The notes under the pieces were generated by a model that made no database searches, was not told where the DNA came from, and saw only the letters and a program-made list of their open reading frames with translations. Position numbers and translations under genes: made by a program. A stretch of DNA of 24,288 bases from an uncultured Corynebacterium sp. (GTDB lineage Bacteria; Actinomycetota; Actinomycetes; Mycobacteriales; Mycobacteriaceae). Of this stretch, positions 13,553 through 21,179 are shown one piece after another. The first letter of the stretch is position 1. The number at the start of each line of letters is the position of its first letter. Where the stretch lies: the NCBI RefSeq assembly GCF_937999985.1, contig NZ_CALLDG010000081.1, positions 1-24,288 on the forward strand, read 5' to 3'.

Positions 13553-13870
13553 CTACTGGAAGGTGACGGCGGTGCCGGTCGCGCTGACCATCACCATGCC
13601 GCCCTGGCCCAGGGACTCGTAGTCTACGTCCACGCCGACGATGCCGTGCGCGCCCATCTCCAGCGCGCGATCCACCATCTCCTTCAGCGCGGACTCGCGA
13701 GCCTGCAGGATCTCGCCCTCGTATGCGGAGGAACGGCCACCGGTGATGTTGCGGAAGCCCGCGCCGATGTCCTTGAACATGTTGATACCGGCCACCGTCT
13801 CGCCCGAGACGATGCGCAGGTACTGCCCAATGGTGTGGCCCTCGACGGTGTTGGTGGTAGTGACGATCAT
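13553..13870 (-). CDS. YbjQ/UPF0145 family protein
   Basis: This 105-residue protein matches the YbjQ (UPF0145) family from end to end. It starts MIVTTTNTVEGHTIGQYLRIVSGE, has GFRNITGGRSSAYEGEI in the middle and DYESLG plus a final beta strand at the end. Members form pentameric beta/alpha rings and are often labelled heavy-metal-binding-domain proteins, but no function is proven. Here no cysteine or histidine cluster for metal is visible. AAAGG lies 12 bases before the ATG, a rather long spacing. It converges with the SDR gene and is divergent from the methyltransferase gene. Confidence 0.85.
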   Translation of the reverse strand: MIVTTTNTVEGHTIGQYLRIVSGETVAGINMFKDIGAGFRNITGGRSSAYEGEILQARESALKEMVDRALEMGAHGIVGVDVDYESLGQGGMVMVSATGTAVTFQ

Positions 13871-14030
13871 GGCGTTGTTGGCCTTTCTGCGAGTTTTTTC
13901 TTAATGACGCCCACGTCTGCCGTGGCCGTGCTTATGCAACTGACTATAGAGGACTGCGTGGGTTGCGCGCGCGTGAAAACTTCAGTTGGTGGAGGGGTGG
14001 CGTCAACGGAATGTGGATCGAAGTGCACGT

Positions 14031-14072
14031 TTGCTCCGAGACTTAAGGACTGGCTAGAGTTATGGTAACCAT
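14031..14072 (+). promoter_or_regulatory. Methyltransferase promoter with palindrome at the predicted start point
   Basis: TTGCTC (14031-14036) and TAGAGT (14055-14060) are 18 bases apart, a plausible promoter giving a leader of about 33 bases. The palindrome ATGGT-A-ACCAT at 14062-14072 covers the predicted +1. Its position fits a repressor operator, perhaps for the helix-turn-helix fused to the methyltransferase itself; that link is inference. Confidence 0.45.
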
Positions 14073-14099
14073 TGCATAGGTCAGACAGGTGGGCGGAAA

Positions 14100-15347
14100 A
14101 TGAGCTTAATCCAGATTTCGGAAGCAGCGACCAAGCTGGACGTTTCGGTAGACACGATCCGACGCTGGGAGAAAAAAGGTCTGGTAAAGGCTTACCGAAA
14201 TGCTCGTGGTCAACGAGAGTTTGATTTCGATGAGATTGAACTTCTAGCAAAGAAACTTAGCGGGGAGTCTACTGGCCGAGGCTTTCAAGTCTTTGAAAGT
14301 AAACCGACCGGACGCACCGCTATCGATCTTTTCGCAGGTGCCGGGGGGACAGCGCTTGGTCTTGAAAATGCAGGATTTGAGCACGTTCTAGTTAATGAAA
14401 TCGACAAATGGGCTGCGCAAACCCTACGAGCTAATCGTCCAGAATGGAATGTTGTCGAAGGTGACGTTCATGAACTCACATTTGACAATAGCTATCCGGA
14501 TTTGGATCTTGTTGAGGGCGGGTTTCCATGCCAGGCATTTAGCTATGCAGGAAACAAGAAGGGCTTCGCGGACACCCGCGGTACTCTGTTTCACGAATTC
14601 GCACGGATCGTAGGGGAAACACGTCCGAAGGTGGCTATGGGCGAAAATGTTCGAGGGCTGCTAAAGCACGACAACGGGCGAACCTTGAGAACCATGATTG
14701 GAATCCTTCAAGATCTTGGTTACAAAGTGGCCTACAGATTGTTGCGAGCACAATACCTAGACGTGGCTCAGAAGCGTGAACGCTTGATTATTTTGGCAGT
14801 ACGCGGAGATCTTGATCTGCCGGTTCTCTTCCCGAAGGAGAAAAACTACACGCTTTCCCTCAGGGAGACTATTTCTGATGTCCCGGCCGGGCCGGGAATG
14901 GAATACAACGACTGGAAGCACGAGGTGATGGAACGCGTTCCAGAAGGAGGAAACTGGCGCGACCTCCCCGAAGATATTCAGCGGTCGTATATGAAGGCAA
15001 GCTTCTTCCTAGGCGGCGGGAAAACTGGGATGGCTCGTAGGCTTTCCTGGGATGAACCGTCTTTGACGCTTACATGTAATCCAGCGCAGAAGCAGACGGA
15101 GCGATGCCACCCGAGTGAAACGAGGCCATTGAACGTGCGAGAGTATGCACGCATTCAGTCCTTCCCCGATGAGTGGGATTTCCAGGGAAGTGTTTCGCAG
15201 CAGTACAAGCAAATTGGCAACGCTGTGCCAGTGAATTTGGCCTACCACGTCGGAATCGGTATCCAAGCGATGCTTGACGGTGAAGTACCCGAGGGCTACG
15301 AAGAGGCTAAGCCTGAGGAAAAGGTACTAGCGACTATCTTCGACTAG
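14100..15347 (+). CDS. DNA (cytosine-5)-methyltransferase with N-terminal MerR-like HTH
   Basis: This 415-residue protein has two parts. Residues 1-55 are a MerR/excisionase-like helix-turn-helix (IQISEAATKLDVSVDTIRRW followed by KGLVKAYRNARGQREF). Residues 72-390 are a complete C5-methyltransferase: motif I DLFAGAGGTALGLENAGF, motif IV GGFPCQAF with catalytic Cys144, motif VI GENVRGL, motif VIII QKRERLI, a target-recognition region with QKQTERCHPSETRPL, motif IX REYARIQSFP and motif X QYKQIGNAVP. The recognition region resembles that of GGNCC/GGWCC enzymes such as Sau96I and Eco47II, so that specificity is a reasonable guess. The gene appears AT-richer than its neighbours. It should protect DNA from the adjacent convergent nuclease. 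An AGGTGGG sequence ends about 6 bases before the ATG. Confidence 0.92.
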   Translation: MSLIQISEAATKLDVSVDTIRRWEKKGLVKAYRNARGQREFDFDEIELLAKKLSGESTGRGFQVFESKPTGRTAIDLFAGAGGTALGLENAGFEHVLVNEIDKWAAQTLRANRPEWNVVEGDVHELTFDNSYPDLDLVEGGFPCQAFSYAGNKKGFADTRGTLFHEFARIVGETRPKVAMGENVRGLLKHDNGRTLRTMIGILQDLGYKVAYRLLRAQYLDVAQKRERLIILAVRGDLDLPVLFPKEKNYTLSLRETISDVPAGPGMEYNDWKHEVMERVPEGGNWRDLPEDIQRSYMKASFFLGGGKTGMARRLSWDEPSLTLTCNPAQKQTERCHPSETRPLNVREYARIQSFPDEWDFQGSVSQQYKQIGNAVPVNLAYHVGIGIQAMLDGEVPEGYEEAKPEEKVLATIFD

Positions 15348-16097
15348 TGCCGACCGGGGTGGAAGGCTCTTCTGTATCGATTGGTCGATATAGACATCAG
15401 TGATCAAACTGGTTTGGTCTATATCCAAGTCAGAGGGATCTTGAATGATTTTTTTAAGGATCGCAGGGAGTGCATGGAGTAACTGGTTCAGTGCGTCGGG
15501 CTCTCCCGTTACGAGATGGTAGGCAGTGGTGCCATCAATACAGCGAATATATGGTAGTTGATTGCGACCGGAAACCTTCCAGGGGCGGTCGTATGATTCC
15601 TGAGTTTTCGGGACAATCTGAATCAGATATGCGACGCATTGAGAACTTCCACCCCTTGAGTTGACTGCGTCCTTTAGTTTGTCCCAGGTCTTGGCTTCAT
15701 CCGAGGCCTTAATCGTGTTGTAGCGCATCTTTACTTCTGCCACGACATTGCGATCCCCAGCCAGGGGAACCTTCTCATCAGAGTAGATGTCGAAAACTCC
15801 ACCGCTGCTTCCGGAATCGTTCCAACCATGGGCTGCTCCAAGAACTGCCTGATGAAAATCACCGATAGCATTCTGCAGGGTTTTTACGATTGATACATCG
15901 TCAGCGATACGAATTACGTCTTTATAAGGCATGTCAAGCAATGCATTGAGTGCGATGACGAGCGTTGGATCCGTCTGGAGATTCTTCTTTTGCTTAGCCT
16001 TGATTCTTCTAATGGCTCCCGCAAAGCTCTTGCGGGCGATAGCTTCGACTTTGTCCTTTGTAATCCAGTCGATCGTCCAAGTTGTCGTATCCGACAT
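15327..16097 (-). CDS. Type II restriction endonuclease, Eco47II/Sau96I-like
   Basis: This 256-residue protein looks like the Eco47II (GGNCC) endonuclease family. A probable PD-(D/E)xK core is FDIY (Asp103) followed by VVAEVKMRYNT (Glu121, Lys123). The downstream CVAYLIQIVPKTQ and VTGEPDALNQLLHALP segments also fit family landmarks. It would cut unmethylated GGNCC-like sites; the specificity is inferred from the family and the methyltransferase. ATG 16097 is supported by GGAGG 5 bases upstream and by the absence of family similarity in the longer frame. Its last 21 bases overlap the 3' end of the convergent methyltransferase gene. Codon use shares the AT-richer character of the methyltransferase. 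Confidence 0.8.
   Translation of the reverse strand: MSDTTTWTIDWITKDKVEAIARKSFAGAIRRIKAKQKKNLQTDPTLVIALNALLDMPYKDVIRIADDVSIVKTLQNAIGDFHQAVLGAAHGWNDSGSSGGVFDIYSDEKVPLAGDRNVVAEVKMRYNTIKASDEAKTWDKLKDAVNSRGGSSQCVAYLIQIVPKTQESYDRPWKVSGRNQLPYIRCIDGTTAYHLVTGEPDALNQLLHALPAILKKIIQDPSDLDIDQTSLITDVYIDQSIQKSLPPRSALVEDSR
15387..15425. repeat. Inverted repeat inside the endonuclease 3' end
   Basis: GATATAGAC (15387-15395) and GTCTATATC (15417-15425) are perfectly complementary with a 21-base spacer. CAGT and ACTG inside the spacer can extend the fold. It begins 40 bases past the methyltransferase stop on the plus strand and lies in the coding region of the endonuclease. No T-tract follows. A transcript-end or antisense-control element is possible. 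Confidence 0.4.
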
Positions 16098-16187
16098 GTG
16101 CGCCTCCGGTCTTAGCCAATATTCAGCTTTGAGTTTACTGGCCGGAGAACAAAATGTGCTGTTTTCTGGCCCGGCTAGTCTGGGGGC

Positions 16188-17006
16188 ATGGTCACCGTGA
16201 TCGCCAGCCCGCAGTCCACCTCCGATGCTCTCCAACCGCTGAAGTTGGAGGATCTGCCGGAGGGTCTTGTCGCCACAGTGCGCGGCGCCAAGTACGTGGA
16301 GGTGTTCACCGGGGCGGGCATGTCCGCCGATTCCGGTTTGGATACCTTCCGCGACGCGCAGACCGGCATCTGGTCGCATGTTGATCCCCGGGCGATGGCC
16401 ACCTTGGATTCCTGGGCGAAGGATCCCGAGCCCATGCTTGCCTGGTATCTGTGGCGGGCGGTGCTATGCCGCCGCGCAGAGGCAAACGCGGGGCACCGGG
16501 CGATAGGTGAGTGGGCGGAACGAGGGGGCGTCACCGTACATGTAACAACCCAGAACATCGACGACCTGCACGAGCGTGGCGGCAGTAAGAACGTGGCGCA
16601 TCTGCACGGCAGCCTGTTTAGTTACCGCTGCAGCATCTGCAGTAAGCCCGCGCGGATGCCGGATCTGCCCGAGAAGCAGGTGGAGCGAGCCACGCCGCCG
16701 ACGTGCTCGCTGTGTGGGAACCCGGTGCGACCGGGCGTGGTGTGGTTCGGCGAGCCGCTGCCGCACCGCGAGTGGCAAGCCGCCGAGGAGGCAATGCGGG
16801 CGGCGGATCTGGTGGTGATCATTGGCACGTCGGGCGTGGTGTGGCCCGCCGCAGGCCTGCCCGCGATCGCGGCCCAGCGCGGCACGCCCATCGTGGAGAT
16901 CTCGCCCGCGCGCACCGACCTAACGGATATGTGCACATGGTCTCTGCGCACCACCGCGGCGAACGGGGCGCCGCTGCTGGTGGAGGCTGCGGAGGGCGCC
17001 GACTAG
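16188..17006 (+). CDS. cobB: SIR2-family NAD-dependent protein deacylase
   Basis: This 272-residue protein is a sirtuin. The NAD loop TGAGMSADSGLDTFRD is at residues 41-56, TQNIDDLHERGG at 121-132, and the catalytic His140 in HLHG. A structural zinc site is formed by Cys148, Cys151, Cys173 and Cys176. Tyr87 and Arg90 form the YxxR pattern that in class III sirtuins such as E. coli CobB accepts succinyl or malonyl lysine. It removes acyl groups from lysines using NAD in the cytoplasm, and acetyl-CoA synthetase is a classic substrate. A TAGTCT box ends 6 bases before the ATG and no Shine-Dalgarno is placed, so a leaderless transcript is likely. It belongs to the ordinary chromosome rather than the restriction cassette by composition. 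Confidence 0.88.
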   Translation: MVTVIASPQSTSDALQPLKLEDLPEGLVATVRGAKYVEVFTGAGMSADSGLDTFRDAQTGIWSHVDPRAMATLDSWAKDPEPMLAWYLWRAVLCRRAEANAGHRAIGEWAERGGVTVHVTTQNIDDLHERGGSKNVAHLHGSLFSYRCSICSKPARMPDLPEKQVERATPPTCSLCGNPVRPGVVWFGEPLPHREWQAAEEAMRAADLVVIIGTSGVVWPAAGLPAIAAQRGTPIVEISPARTDLTDMCTWSLRTTAANGAPLLVEAAEGAD

Positions 17007-17016
17007 CGTTAGCCCG

Positions 17017-17032
17017 ACTAGCGCCCGCTAGT
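17017..17032. terminator. Hairpin between convergent genes
   Basis: ACTAGC and GCTAGT are perfectly complementary with a GCCC loop and overlap the stop codon of the acyltransferase gene. Position suggests a bidirectional terminator. There is no T-tract. Confidence 0.4.
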
Positions 17033-19391
17033 TCTGCGGATTCGGCGGAGCCTGCTGGTTGTTCTTCGGCATTAGGCCGGCGTTCATCGGCGGAATCTTG
17101 TGGTTCGGGTCGAACATCTGCGCCTCGATCTCCGGAGCCAGCGTCTCCGCGAAGATGTTGTTGAAGTGGTGCGCATCGCGGTAGACCGCCATGTTGCCGA
17201 TGATGGACGGGCACCAATCCTCGCGGCAGATCGCGGCCGTCAGATCCATGAGGGTCACGTCCATACCCTTGTACGCCTCGATGGAGGGATCCACAGGCAG
17301 CAGGGAATCCCAGACGCTCTGGCCGCACTCGGCGTTGATGGCTAGCACCTCGTCGAAGTTCGGGCGGCCGGGGTTAGCTAGGCCGGGGAAGTCCTCGTTC
17401 TCCGCAACCTCGCCTTGCTTGCCTTCCATCATCTCGGCAACGCAGGCGCGCATGTCGCGGGGTGCACCCTTGTCAGTGGTCTGCCACGGGTTATCGCGCA
17501 TCAGCCAGCTGTGGATGCCCTGGTTCGTGAAGCTCTGCACCAGATCCCTGTACTCCTGCGGCACTTGCTCCGGGCCAGCGCCGCCGATCGAAGTTGGGCG
17601 CGTACCGGTCATGAAGATGCCCTCTGTCGGCGGATTCTCCTTGATGTAGTCCACGACCTTCTCCGACCAACTGAGGCAGGAGGGGTACTCTTCGCCATTG
17701 ACGCGCGTGATCTTGGCGTTTACCGGGCAGCCCATCTTCAGCAGCGGGATCATCTTCACGTGCCGGTTGCGGCCCACGATGTCCAGCGCCGGAATGTAGT
17801 GCTCGGAGTGCGAGCCGCCGATCACATAGATGGTCTTGTCGGAATTGACGTCGCCATACGCGCATTCCTCGTCGGAACGGTTGAAATTCTTCGTCAGGAT
17901 CAAAGCATCGCTATCGAAACCGATCTGGCAACCATCGGGCTGCGTTGGCGGCAGCAGGGCGTGGAAGTCCTCCAGCGGCGGCACGATTGGCATGTTCTCC
18001 GGCACGGGGGCGTTCACCAGGAAGCTCGCCGCGCCGGGGTAGATCGACCTATCTGCGGCCAGGTCCCACAGCTGATCGCTGTTCACATCCTCGCGGTGTT
18101 GTAGATACTTTGGTGACGCCACCACAGACCCAGCGAGCACCAGAATCAGTACGGCGTAGACGGCCTTCGGCCAGGCGGACAGGGACTTTGCCCAGTACTT
18201 CGGGCTGAGCAGCACCCAGTTACGCTCGGGCTTCTTGCCTTGGCGCAGGGGGCGCTCGATCAGCTTGTTGGAGAGCCAGGCCAGCACCACGCTGGCTGCG
18301 ATCACGGCTGCACCCAGGGCGGGGCTGACCTTGGGAACGTTGAAGTAGTAGACGCACAGCACCAGAATCGGCCAGTGCCAGACGTACAGGGCGTAGCTGA
18401 TGCGGCCCAGGAATTGGAATGGGCGCGTCAACAGTAGTCGGGTCACGCCGACGGGCTCGCCGGAGTGGCCGGAAAGAACCACCAGCAGGGCGCCGCCCAG
18501 CGGGAGCAGCGTCCACGGGCCGGGGAACTGGTCCGCGCCGTCCAGGAAGAGGCCGGTGCTGATGATCATGCCCAGGCCGACAATGCCCATCACGGTGCGG
18601 GTCCAGCGGCCCATCGGGCGCAGCACCGGATTGCCGTTCGCGTCGCGGCGTAGCAACAGCATGCCCAGCAGGCCACCCAGGCCAATCTCCCAGAAGCGGC
18701 TCAGCGTGGAGTAGTAGTTGATGGTCTGGTCTTCAAAGTGGAAGTACGTGGCGTAGGCGAAAGAAAGCACCGTCGCGGCGGTGAGCACAACCAGTAGGGC
18801 CGGGCGTGCGTACTTCCGGAAGATGAGGGCAAGCAGGGTAACGACCACCAGGGATGCTACGTAAATCTGCAGCTGCGCCGACATGGACCACAGGTGTTGG
18901 AAAGGGCTGACGGTGGTGCGCACAGAGGTGTATTCACGGCCGGAGTACGCCAGCTGCCAGTTGATGTAGTAGCCCAGGGAAGCCACTGCATCCTTTGCCA
19001 TCTGCACGTGCACCAGGCGATTCATTAGAAGTAGCGAAGCCGCCAACACGCTGGCGACTACCACTGCCAGCAGCGGGAATAGTCGCCGGATGATGCGGAT
19101 CAGCGACTGAATGAAGGTAAGCCCCTTCGGGTTCTGCGCGTTGCGCAGCTGGCTGCCGAAGAAGAAGATGCCGCCGAGCAGCAAGAAAACGTCCACGCCG
19201 GAGCTGACTTTGCCGACGAAGACGTGGAAGATCACGACCAGGCCGATGGCCAGACCGCGCAGGCCTTCGATGTCGTAGCGCATCGTGCTGGAACGTGCGC
19301 CGGACTTAGCTGGTTGTTTTGCCTTTGTGGCGTTCGACTGCTCTGCCTTCTTGGCTGCGTTATCGTCCGCCGAAGAATTTCCCTGTGCCAT
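17028..19391 (-). CDS. Acyltransferase-3/SGNH membrane O-acyltransferase (OafA-like)
   Basis: The 787-residue protein has a charged Lys/Ala-rich N-terminus of about 36 residues. An acyltransferase-3 domain follows, with about 10-11 transmembrane helices (MRYDIEGLRGLAIGLVVIFH at its start, LGRISYALYVWHWP near 325-340). After a last helix near residue 420, an extracytoplasmic SGNH-type domain carries GGSHSEHY near residue 525 and DAHHFN near residue 740, giving the usual Ser and Asp/His catalytic residues. Such proteins move acetyl or other acyl groups across the membrane onto cell-envelope glycans or lipids. In corynebacteria TmaT acetylates trehalose monomycolate and has a related acyltransferase domain; identity with it is possible but unproven. 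A TAGACT box ends 10 bases before the ATG. Confidence 0.85.
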   Translation of the reverse strand: MAQGNSSADDNAAKKAEQSNATKAKQPAKSGARSSTMRYDIEGLRGLAIGLVVIFHVFVGKVSSGVDVFLLLGGIFFFGSQLRNAQNPKGLTFIQSLIRIIRRLFPLLAVVVASVLAASLLLMNRLVHVQMAKDAVASLGYYINWQLAYSGREYTSVRTTVSPFQHLWSMSAQLQIYVASLVVVTLLALIFRKYARPALLVVLTAATVLSFAYATYFHFEDQTINYYSTLSRFWEIGLGGLLGMLLLRRDANGNPVLRPMGRWTRTVMGIVGLGMIISTGLFLDGADQFPGPWTLLPLGGALLVVLSGHSGEPVGVTRLLLTRPFQFLGRISYALYVWHWPILVLCVYYFNVPKVSPALGAAVIAASVVLAWLSNKLIERPLRQGKKPERNWVLLSPKYWAKSLSAWPKAVYAVLILVLAGSVVASPKYLQHREDVNSDQLWDLAADRSIYPGAASFLVNAPVPENMPIVPPLEDFHALLPPTQPDGCQIGFDSDALILTKNFNRSDEECAYGDVNSDKTIYVIGGSHSEHYIPALDIVGRNRHVKMIPLLKMGCPVNAKITRVNGEEYPSCLSWSEKVVDYIKENPPTEGIFMTGTRPTSIGGAGPEQVPQEYRDLVQSFTNQGIHSWLMRDNPWQTTDKGAPRDMRACVAEMMEGKQGEVAENEDFPGLANPGRPNFDEVLAINAECGQSVWDSLLPVDPSIEAYKGMDVTLMDLTAAICREDWCPSIIGNMAVYRDAHHFNNIFAETLAPEIEAQMFDPNHKIPPMNAGLMPKNNQQAPPNPQN

Positions 19392-19490
19392 AACTCGGAT
19401 AAGTCTATTGAGCAGCGGGAAAAATATCGAAACGACTCACCCGAGAAGGCGCAAAGCGAAGCGGCGATCACACTTGGCCACCACAGGGGG

Positions 19491-20048
19491 CTATTCGAAG
19501 TGCACGTCCTCCAAAGACAGCGCTTCCGCAGCGCTGGCCTGGTTACGGGCAGTTTCTACATAGCGCGCCGCGTGGGCGATGAAGCCCTGGCGCTCTTCCT
19601 CCGTCAGTTCGCGGCGCACCTTCGCGGGCAGGCCAGCGGCCAAGAATCCCGCCGGAATCTGCTGCCCCTCCAGCACCACTGCACCTGCGGCGACGAGGCT
19701 GCCACTTCCAATAGTGGAACCCGATAGCAGTGCCGATTGCATGCCAATCAGTGTTCCCGCCCCCACATGCGAGGAGTGAACCAGCGCCTGGTGGCCGATG
19801 GTCACATCGTCCTCCAGCACGCATTCTTGGCCACGCTCCACGTGCATCACGGAGTTATCCTGCACGTTCGTCCGCTCGCCGATGCGGATCGCGCCCACGT
19901 CACCGCGCAGCACGCACCCGTAGAACACGGAGGAATCCGCCCCGATTTCCACATCCCCAATGATCGTCACGCCTGGGGAGATCATCGCGCTGCGGTGGAT
20001 CCTCGGCGTCTTGCCCTGATACGGAAGGATAATCGGTGCTGCATGCAT
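19491..20048 (-). CDS. Gamma-carbonic anhydrase-like hexapeptide-repeat protein
   Basis: The 185-residue protein is a left-handed beta-helix protein of the gamma-carbonic anhydrase/PaaY/YrdA type. It has repeated hexapeptide turns (PGVTIIGDVEIGADSSVFYGCVLRGD) and three histidines at the zinc-ligand positions (His69 in SVMHVE, His86 in TIGHQALVH and His91). The C-terminal helix carries LPAKVRRELTEEER, typical of the family. Trimer formation and metal binding are expected. Carbonic anhydrase activity is variable in this branch and is not proven. ATG 20048 follows AGGGTGGG by a few bases; a GTG at 20057 is an alternative. It is divergent from the flavodoxin-like gene, with an 89-base gap. Confidence 0.85.
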   Translation of the reverse strand: MHAAPIILPYQGKTPRIHRSAMISPGVTIIGDVEIGADSSVFYGCVLRGDVGAIRIGERTNVQDNSVMHVERGQECVLEDDVTIGHQALVHSSHVGAGTLIGMQSALLSGSTIGSGSLVAAGAVVLEGQQIPAGFLAAGLPAKVRRELTEEERQGFIAHAARYVETARNQASAAEALSLEDVHFE

Positions 20049-20137
20049 GTTTCCCACCCTAACTATTTTTGGACGCCCACGCTTCCCTTTGCCTGGAATA
20101 CCCCATCCAACCCTGCAGGGTCGGTAGCGTTGACACC

Positions 20138-20683
20138 ATGAGCGAGAACGTCACCAGCGAAAAACCAGTAACGGTCCTCGTCGTCCACCACAGTCCGACC
20201 GCGAAGGCGCAGAAACTCGCCGACACGGTACTCGCGGCAGCGCGCGCCGCCGCGGAGGAAGTGAACGCCGAGCTGGGCGAAGCCGCAGGCGGGGAGCCAG
20301 GCGAGGGCGCAGGCCAGCCCGCCGTGCAGGTGCTGGAACGCCAGGCCCTGGAGCCGGATGTGGAGGAGCTCCGCGAAGCAGACGCTGTAATCCTGGGCAC
20401 CACCGCCAACTTCGGATACATCTCCGGAGCCCTGAAGCACTACTTCGACACGGTCTACGTGCCCGTCCTCGAAGAGAAGAAAGCCACCCCGACCAGCTGG
20501 TGGATCCGGGGTGGCTACGATACGACGGGCGCGGAGAAAGCCATGCGCTCCATTCTCACGGGGCTGGAATGGGAAACGGTGGCTGAACCCGTCGAGTTCA
20601 CGGGAGATATTGAACCCCACCTGGCGGAGCTAGAGGCGATGGCTCAGGCGGTGGTGGGCCAGGCTGTGGCGTCAATAATTTAA
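20138..20683 (+). CDS. Flavodoxin-fold NAD(P)H-dependent oxidoreductase
   Basis: This 181-residue protein has the flavodoxin-like fold. The first strand VTVLVVHHSPTAKAQKLADTV provides the FMN phosphate loop. A middle strand ends DAVILGTTANFGYISGALKHYFDT, the usual flavin-contacting loop and helix, followed by WWIRGGYDTTGAEKAM. It probably binds FMN and acts as a quinone or general reductase, but the substrate is unknown. A Gly/Glu/Ala-rich insertion of about 20 residues (near 47-67) is not usual for the family. ATG 20138 was chosen because homology starts here and a TAGCGT box ends exactly 7 bases upstream, suggesting a leaderless message. Confidence 0.8.
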   Translation: MSENVTSEKPVTVLVVHHSPTAKAQKLADTVLAAARAAAEEVNAELGEAAGGEPGEGAGQPAVQVLERQALEPDVEELREADAVILGTTANFGYISGALKHYFDTVYVPVLEEKKATPTSWWIRGGYDTTGAEKAMRSILTGLEWETVAEPVEFTGDIEPHLAELEAMAQAVVGQAVASII

Positions 20684-20705
20684 AGAGCTCTAAAGATAGA
20701 GCTCG

Positions 20706-21059
20706 TTAGCGCAGGTCGGACAGGACACACGCAGCGCCTGCGGCGGCGGTGGTGACGGTCAGAACAGCAGGCCAGGCGCCGATCTTCTTAGCCAGCGGGT
20801 GGGAAAGGCCAAACGCGGCAAGGTATCCGGCGGTCAGGCCCGTGGCAACACCCGCGCCAGCCTTAGCGTTCCAAGAGCGGGCAGCGTAGCCACCTGCAGC
20901 GGCCAGAATCACGCCACCTAGTGGGCGAATACCCGTCTCGCGGGCGGTCAGCCAGCCACCGACCAGGCCAGCGATGACGACGGACGCGGTGTTGACTTCC
21001 TTAGCGGGCTTCAGGGAGGCGGTGGGCTTGAGCTTGTTCAGCTGATTCTTCTTCGACAT
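20706..21059 (-). CDS. Small membrane protein of unknown function
   Basis: The function is not recognised. The 117-residue protein starts with a Lys-rich segment (KKNQLNKLKPTASLKPAKE). About three hydrophobic, Ala/Gly-rich segments follow, at about residues 25-40, 46-60 and 64-108, the last long enough to span twice. It resembles small actinobacterial membrane proteins that lack a named domain. The start is set at ATG 21059 rather than 21065 because TAGAGT (21072-21067) ends exactly 7 bases before it, matching other apparent leaderless genes here. It converges with the flavodoxin-like gene and is divergent from the nitronate monooxygenase gene. Confidence 0.7.
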   Translation of the reverse strand: MSKKNQLNKLKPTASLKPAKEVNTASVVIAGLVGGWLTARETGIRPLGGVILAAAGGYAARSWNAKAGAGVATGLTAGYLAAFGLSHPLAKKIGAWPAVLTVTTAAAGAACVLSDLR

Positions 21060-21179
21060 GCCCATAACTCTACGCGGGTATAAGGGGAGCAGTTTCGCAA
21101 ATGAATCAGAAGTAGGACTAGGGTGGCAACCAGACCCAACTACTTTGCCAATCCAAAACCATGAGGAGGCATCTGTTCC

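Noticed and set aside
15391..15421. TAGAC...GTCTA as a second McbR box
   Set aside because: The half-sites are separated by far more than 6 bases and lie inside the endonuclease coding sequence.
17415..18104. 229-residue plus-strand open frame opposite the acyltransferase gene
   Set aside because: It is antisense to clearly conserved SGNH-domain codons, has no recognisable domain and an Ala/Arg/His-rich composition typical of shadow frames in high-GC DNA.
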